Source: Paenibacillaceae bacterium (GTDB lineage Bacteria > Bacillota > Bacilli > Paenibacillales > NBRC-103111). Taken from it: a stretch of DNA of 64,000 nt. Location of the stretch: contig JAQSYI010000057.1 of the NCBI GenBank assembly GCA_029256185.1, positions 1-64,000 on the forward strand, written 5' to 3'. Position numbers and translations under genes: made by a program. The notes under the pieces were generated by a model, which made no database searches, was not told the origin of the DNA, and saw nothing but the letters and a program-made list of their open reading frames with translations. Below, piece after piece: positions 58,545 through 64,000 of the stretch. Within the stretch, counting starts at the first letter, position 1. Each line of letters starts with the position of its first letter.

Positions 58545-60332
58545 TCACGCAAACTCCAGCCAAAAGCGGAATTTGGCATTGCCCTCCTGCCACATGGGAA
58601 AGTTGGTTCCCCATACGTTGTTGCTCAGCAGAAAATGCCATCCTCCCTCCAGGTCGGCAAAGCGGTCGTCAGACCGCAGCAGTCTGCCGGCTCCGGGAGC
58701 GGCCAGTGCCGCATCCAGCGTGCGGATGAGCACGGTCCCATCATAACCGGCATACCTCACCCCTGTCTGCACCGCATGCAGATGGCGGTTTCCTCCCCGC
58801 ACAACCGACTGCGGAGACAGCCAGCTCCCCGTCTTGTGCATGCCCCAGTGTCCGGGACAGGCAACCGACGGATTCAAGCCAAGCCATACTGCTTCAGGCT
58901 TGCGGTTTCCCGGCTTGTTCACCCAATGGACAGTCAGCCCGAGCCGGGAGTCGTGGGAGGTGAACCTGTACTCCAGCGTAATGACAGCCGGGGCGCCGTT
59001 ATCCCTGACAGCCGCCGCCGGCATACACAGTTGGGCATACACCCGTGTGTGCCCATCTTCCCGGACAGCGCACAGCCGGTCAAGGCGGGGACGGTATAGG
59101 CCATGCGCAGCAGGCGGCACGGCAAATTCCAGTCCTGGCTTGCCAAAGTCCGCCTCCGACCAGCTGTGGGTGACTTCCCGGTTGCGCATATATTCTCTGT
59201 GCCAGCGTTCGTAGCATTGAGGCCCGAAGGTCTCATAGCTGACGACGCCCAGCCGCTTATCAGGTTGGGCCCATATGCGCCCGTGCCTATCTTCCAGTAA
59301 TTCTATCGCTCCTTCATGATCGAAACGAACGCGGAAGCAGCCGAGGCTGTATTCGACTTCCGCCTCCAGCGGCTCCTCCCCCTGCGGCAGCTCCCCCTGC
59401 GGCTGCAGCTCTGCCAGCTCCCTCTCCGCCTCTGTCCTCAGCACCTGGGGCAGCGCCGACAAGGCCTCCCTCAGATAGCCCCGCTGCTCCTCCCAGGAAG
59501 CCGGGAATGCCGCCAGCTTCCATGGATCGCTTGCTGTTCCATGAATCCATGTATCGCCAATCTCCTCATTCACCACAGGCAGCTCCGGGTCCATCTCCAG
59601 CAGGGCGGCGGCATAATCGTCCATGGTGGAGGCTCTGACCTCCGCCCCCGGATACTGGGACTCCAATGAAGCGAACAGCCTGCGGATAGTATCTGCCTCC
59701 GGCGGCCCCAGATTATCTCCGGTATGGGCGAATACCAGCACCTCGCCAATACCTGCCGCGTCCACCTGTCCTCCGTAATCGTCGGCATAATTCACGATCA
59801 CCTCCCGGCCCGTTGCCGTTCTCCAGCGAAACAATGGCGGCACCTCCGGCACTCTGGAGGCCGGATTGACACCGAGATGGAGATAACGGATTCCCGCGGC
59901 CGCCAGAGCATCAACCATGCCGATGGTATGCCCCGGAACATCGGTCATCTTCGCAGCTATGGTCCGTCTGCCGAATCGTGCGTCCAACCGCCCGGCAATG
60001 GACAAGCCGTATTCCAGCAGAGAGGCATCCAGCAGCTCCGTATGTGTGGTGAAGGGCATCCCGTGCCAGACAATCTGTCCTTTCCCGATGGCCCGGAGCA
60101 TCCGCTCATGATCCGTATCCTCCCGTCTGAGATATTCATCAATGAGCCATGAGCCGGTTGTCCAGACGAATTGCGCCTGCCCTCCCGAGCGCTCCAGCTC
60201 CCCGGCCAAATCCATGGCCTTGGGAATATAGGCCAGCATGTACTTGTCCACGACCTGAGCCGCCAAATCCGTAAATCCGATGTCAAGATGAGTCTTGAAT
60301 ACAACATGAACCCGCCTGATCCTCTCTTTCAT
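58545..60332 (-). CDS. DUF5054 protein (GH38 alpha-mannosidase-like N-terminal fold)
   Basis: RRVHVVFKTHLDIGFTDLAAQVVDKYMLAYIPKAMDLAGELE; FVWTTGSWLIDEYLR; MTDVPGHTIGMVDALAAAGIRYLHLGVNPAS. Confidence 0.8.
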   Translation of the reverse strand: MKERIRRVHVVFKTHLDIGFTDLAAQVVDKYMLAYIPKAMDLAGELERSGGQAQFVWTTGSWLIDEYLRREDTDHERMLRAIGKGQIVWHGMPFTTHTELLDASLLEYGLSIAGRLDARFGRRTIAAKMTDVPGHTIGMVDALAAAGIRYLHLGVNPASRVPEVPPLFRWRTATGREVIVNYADDYGGQVDAAGIGEVLVFAHTGDNLGPPEADTIRRLFASLESQYPGAEVRASTMDDYAAALLEMDPELPVVNEEIGDTWIHGTASDPWKLAAFPASWEEQRGYLREALSALPQVLRTEAERELAELQPQGELPQGEEPLEAEVEYSLGCFRVRFDHEGAIELLEDRHGRIWAQPDKRLGVVSYETFGPQCYERWHREYMRNREVTHSWSEADFGKPGLEFAVPPAAHGLYRPRLDRLCAVREDGHTRVYAQLCMPAAAVRDNGAPAVITLEYRFTSHDSRLGLTVHWVNKPGNRKPEAVWLGLNPSVACPGHWGMHKTGSWLSPQSVVRGGNRHLHAVQTGVRYAGYDGTVLIRTLDAALAAPGAGRLLRSDDRFADLEGGWHFLLSNNVWGTNFPMWQEGNAKFRFWLEFA

Positions 60333-60350
60333 CCTGAAGCCTCCTCATGC

Positions 60351-60393
60351 TTCCGCCCGGGCCAATGGAGCATCCCATTTAACCCGGGCGGAA
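60351..60393. other. Long inverted repeat without T-tract between two minus-strand genes
   Basis: TTCCGCCCGGG ... CCCGGGCGGAA perfect 11-bp arms, inner ATGG/CCAT. Confidence 0.8.
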
Positions 60394-60443
60394 TCCGTCA
60401 TTATTTTACTAATAAATCTATTTAATCAATATTTTTACTTAAA

Positions 60444-63400
60444 CTAATCCAGTACTCCGCTCTTATAGCTGAACGAAATCTGGTTGATATATTCATGCCA
60501 ATTCAGCCCTCCCGGGAATTGCACCTTCAAGTACCGGATGTTAGGCGGCAGGGCCTGGGACGGCGCATGCCGCTGCACGGCATATCCTTGCCCGGAGCTG
60601 AGCAGGGTTGATGAGTAGGCCAGCTCCCCGTAAGTAATACCGTCGGACGAGCCCCAGAACACGAATGCGGGCGTTCCTTGATATCTGGCGGTATCAACCT
60701 GAAAGGACGTAATCGCTCCGCCTGGAGATTCGTACTCCACGAATTCGGGAGCGACAGGATTGTTGCTGGTATGCTTGAAGCGGTCGGCATCGCCGCCGAA
60801 TTTTTCCGGCTGGTAATTCGCCACCACAATTGCAGGAGAGTGAGCGTACAGCTTGCTTAGATCCGACCCATTATCCGTAAACAGCAGCTCCGGCTCCTCC
60901 GGCTCCGTGTCGGTAACCCTGTATGTGAATTTCACATGATTCACATATTCATGCCAATTGGCCGCACCCGGGAATTGAATCCGCAGATAGCGTGTACCTT
61001 CCTCCAGCGCTTCCGACGGTATATTGGCATGGACCGCATAGCCTGATCCCGAGGTTACCAAGGTGCGGTTAACGGCGATCTGTTCATAATCCGTCCCGTC
61101 TGCCGACCCGTAGAACCGGAAGGGAGAATTGCCCTGATACAGCGCGGTTATTACCTCGAACTCCAGAATCTCCCCATCCGGAGAAGCATATTCCACATAT
61201 TGAATCTCTGCAGGATTGTCGGTTGCGTGCTTGAAGCGGTTGGCGTCACCGCCGAACTTCTGCGGCTCATAGGTAGCAATCCTGATGCCGGAGGAATACC
61301 GGTGCAGCTTGCTGAAGTCCGCCGCCGTATCCTCAAAATCCTGCAGGGAGGGATCTCCCGCGTATTTGAATTTTATATCAAGGATATTGGCGTGCCAGTT
61401 GAGCGTACCGGGAAACTCGACTTTCAAATAACGCATTCCTGCGCCGAGACGGTGGGAGGTCCGCTCCCGAACCGAATAGCTGTATTGCCCGCCCACCAGC
61501 TTGAAATCCGCATTGATCTGCGTATAGCTCACACCGTCGGCTGATACGAAGAATTTGAAGCCCGGTGTATTGTCGAATTGTCCGGTGAGAATCTCAAAGG
61601 AAAAAATGTCGCCGTAAGGGGACTCATAGACCACATACTCGGGAGTGGCCGGATTATCGTTGCGGTGCCCCAGCCGGTCGGCATCGCCATTGAATTTGTG
61701 GGGATCCCAGCTCACCACAATAATATTGCTCGACATCTCCGCGATTCTCGATAAGTCCCGCGCCGGATCATGGAACACCCGCAGCCCCGGCGGTTCTTGA
61801 ACCACATACTCTCTTGTGGGCAAATCAAAATTATGCAGAAGCAAATACCCATATCCGTCAGTGGAGGATACCGGATCGGCTGCGCCGCTCCAGGCCAGAA
61901 CAGCTGTCCCGCTGCTGTCCGTCCGGGTATAGACGATCTCAAGCCCAAGAGTCAGATGTCTGCTGGCCGCAGCCCCCAGCTCCGACCATGGAATAGCAAG
62001 CTCGATGGAATAGCCGTTCTCACGAACCGTCCTTCCAAAATGAACCACATCCAAATCCCCAACCGCCGTACCGGCAGCCCAATCCAGCTCAAGCCGGTAT
62101 GCAGCCGCCTCCCCGCTTCCCCGGTTAAGAACATCCGGCTCCAGGAACAGTTCAAGGATGTCTTCATCTGCAAGCTCCATACCGCTTGCCTCCACCTGAA
62201 GGGCGATATACAGATGATCCTTGTCACTCAACGCGCCGAAGGACAGGGCTCCCTGAGGACTGCCCGCCATAACCTGATGGACAGTCTGGCCGATGGTCCA
62301 GGCAGGCTCATCGAATATTCCGTTAATCACAATCGGCGCGCGGGCGGATGGGGCAATCGCAGCCGCATTGCCGTCGCTTAGCAGCAGGGAGCCGAAGGCG
62401 GAGGTATTGCTCCAATTGTCCAGATTGCCATGCCACATCAGTTGTCCTTGCCGGTAGCCGTTGTTGGTGCCGTCATCGTCATTGTTGCCGATATCGAAGC
62501 CGATCACCGTGCCGGTCTTGGGAGGATCAATTCCGATCCCGTTCCAGGGTATGGCGAACTCCACCGTATAGCCGTCAGGATCATCCTGCTGGGCATATTG
62601 GAGCCCGGTAATATTGCGGCCCACAGACAGCTCCGCATCCTGCCATCCCAGCGTAATCTGATGATCGTCACTGCCGTATGTGCCGGTACGTCCGTTGTTG
62701 CCGTCGATATAGATTTCTACGGAGTCATCCTCATAGCCCCGGGAGGAATCATTCACCTTATGAACATCGATTACACGGATGCCCACATACAAATATTCCT
62801 CGTTCCATGCCGTAGAGAAGGCGACATCATTATCACTCCGTCCGGCGAGCAGCTTCCTCGCCTGATGGTTCAGCTGCCAGTGGGCTTCATTGAGATTGCC
62901 GTCAATGATGATGTCCTGGGAGGCTATCCGCTTGGATTGGATCAGCCCCGGCGCAAGGGCATCGTCTTGTTGTACGGCCGCCGCAACCTCAATCTGGCGC
63001 ACGGACAAGTTGCCTGCCCGGTCCTCGGCGGTAAGTACAATCGTATTCAGCCCTTCCTCTACAGGCACGATCACCGCGAAGCTCAAATCCGCCTCCACCC
63101 GCTGAATCACCCCGTTAACACGCAAGACCGCTTCCTCACTCAGAGCTCCGCGCAATACGTAGCTTCCCGCGTAAGCCGTATCCGTTAAGGGCGAGTTGAT
63201 CGCCGGAGCTGCCGAATCATAGACAACCGTTATCACGGCGGGCTCACTTTGCTCATCATAGCCATTGCGCGCAGTGGCCCGGAGCACATTCTCGCCTTCC
63301 AGCAGTGTAATCTCTGCTGCGAAGGGTGCAAGCAGCGTCCCCGGAGCAAGCGTTGCCTGCACGGTTGCGGTGACTGTCTCCATCCCCTGATAAGTATGGA

Positions 63401-64000
63401 GCAAGGTGATTTCCGCCGAATCGTTTACTTCTCCCCTCACCGTGAACACCGGGTTATTGGTGTAGCTGTATCCGGCTTGCGGCAGGCTAACCCCAAGATA
63501 GGCCGGATCATGGCGGAGGAACAAGGCGGCAGGACTGCTGGCGTTGCCGTTGGCATCGGTTGCCTGAGCTGTAATGACATTGCCTCCCGCAGCCAGCGTA
63601 ACCACAGCAGCAAAGGTTAAGTCCTGCTCCACCAAGACAGGCAGCCCGTTAACCAGCAGCACACCCGGCTCATCAAGCCGTCCTGTAACCGTGAATGACG
63701 GCTGCCTGACGGCATAAACCGCATCAAGCACGGAGGAGCTGTCCTTCTGGTCGAAGCGGATGTATGGCGGAGCCTCATCCTGAGCGTTAGCTGCCAGCAC
63801 CGTTATGCTCCGCGCCGGAAGCACAAGATCATCCACACCTCCGCTTACAATATTGCGGACAGCCGTCCGGACCATCCCGTCAACCTCGGTCGTATGCTCG
63901 GTCATCTGGTAGATGCGGGCAGAAGCACCGGACAGTCCCCCGATATTAACCCTTCTGTCTTCATCGTGGGGATTGATCAGAAGGGCAACCGTTCTTCCGT
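60444..64000 (-). CDS. C-terminal part of a giant secreted carbohydrate-active enzyme, 5' end beyond the window (Ig-like segments, two CBM9-like domains, three repeat modules)
   Basis: Frame stays open from 63905 to the window edge (GRTVALLINPHDEDRRVNIGGLSGASARIYQ-M...); IIDGNLNEAHWQLNHQ and VINGIFDEPAWTIGQTVHQ CBM9-like starts. Confidence 0.8.
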   Translation of the reverse strand, partial: GRTVALLINPHDEDRRVNIGGLSGASARIYQMTEHTTEVDGMVRTAVRNIVSGGVDDLVLPARSITVLAANAQDEAPPYIRFDQKDSSSVLDAVYAVRQPSFTVTGRLDEPGVLLVNGLPVLVEQDLTFAAVVTLAAGGNVITAQATDANGNASSPAALFLRHDPAYLGVSLPQAGYSYTNNPVFTVRGEVNDSAEITLLHTYQGMETVTATVQATLAPGTLLAPFAAEITLLEGENVLRATARNGYDEQSEPAVITVVYDSAAPAINSPLTDTAYAGSYVLRGALSEEAVLRVNGVIQRVEADLSFAVIVPVEEGLNTIVLTAEDRAGNLSVRQIEVAAAVQQDDALAPGLIQSKRIASQDIIIDGNLNEAHWQLNHQARKLLAGRSDNDVAFSTAWNEEYLYVGIRVIDVHKVNDSSRGYEDDSVEIYIDGNNGRTGTYGSDDHQITLGWQDAELSVGRNITGLQYAQQDDPDGYTVEFAIPWNGIGIDPPKTGTVIGFDIGNNDDDGTNNGYRQGQLMWHGNLDNWSNTSAFGSLLLSDGNAAAIAPSARAPIVINGIFDEPAWTIGQTVHQVMAGSPQGALSFGALSDKDHLYIALQVEASGMELADEDILELFLEPDVLNRGSGEAAAYRLELDWAAGTAVGDLDVVHFGRTVRENGYSIELAIPWSELGAAASRHLTLGLEIVYTRTDSSGTAVLAWSGAADPVSSTDGYGYLLLHNFDLPTREYVVQEPPGLRVFHDPARDLSRIAEMSSNIIVVSWDPHKFNGDADRLGHRNDNPATPEYVVYESPYGDIFSFEILTGQFDNTPGFKFFVSADGVSYTQINADFKLVGGQYSYSVRERTSHRLGAGMRYLKVEFPGTLNWHANILDIKFKYAGDPSLQDFEDTAADFSKLHRYSSGIRIATYEPQKFGGDANRFKHATDNPAEIQYVEYASPDGEILEFEVITALYQGNSPFRFYGSADGTDYEQIAVNRTLVTSGSGYAVHANIPSEALEEGTRYLRIQFPGAANWHEYVNHVKFTYRVTDTEPEEPELLFTDNGSDLSKLYAHSPAIVVANYQPEKFGGDADRFKHTSNNPVAPEFVEYESPGGAITSFQVDTARYQGTPAFVFWGSSDGITYGELAYSSTLLSSGQGYAVQRHAPSQALPPNIRYLKVQFPGGLNWHEYINQISFSYKSGVLD

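Noticed and set aside
1-64000. tRNA/rRNA genes, CRISPR arrays, intact prophage or complete insertion sequences
   Set aside because: None could be recognised by eye; a tRNAscan/Infernal/ISfinder run would be needed to exclude small or degenerate ones.

Overview
The window looks like a Paenibacillus-type Firmicutes chromosome segment. That assignment comes from gene content and style; no rRNA, tRNA or marker gene was seen to confirm it. Bases 1-17 kb hold mostly housekeeping or accessory genes: a SAM methyltransferase, a giant two-domain 2-hydroxyacyl-CoA dehydratase activase-like protein, a LysM/GH18 spore-type hydrolase, an ECF sigma/anti-sigma pair, a CobW GTPase with a His-rich tract behind a probable Zur-controlled promoter, moaB, bacteriohemerythrin, and a DASS transporter/D-2-hydroxyacid dehydrogenase pair. 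Bases 17.6-64 kb are a large carbohydrate-utilisation region. It has two LplB/LplC/SBP-type ABC importers without ATPases, two AraC-type control systems, and many glycan-active enzymes: PL8 lyase, GH1, GH2 beta-mannosidase-like, GH95-like, beta-propeller glycosidase-like, beta-helix/SLH protein, DUF5054/GH38-like, agarase-like GH, SGNH and sialate-O-acetylesterase. The observations I rate most interesting are: (i) a ~140-aa module present as three tandem copies at the C-terminus of both the PL8 enzyme and a giant, window-truncated enzyme 30 kb away; (ii) two discoidin-like domains apparently inserted inside the PL8 fold; (iii) a ~65-bp conserved promoter element upstream of two distant genes, next to an AraC-type two-component system; (iv) a frameshift beside an 8x12-bp repeat that separates a secreted beta-helix protein from its SLH anchor; (v) a diverged ~570-bp direct repeat (MerR/SGNH) bracketing ~24 kb of the locus, with IS110 and LacI remnants at one edge; (vi) a disrupted ROK kinase. 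All family assignments come from reading the translations; no database search was run.
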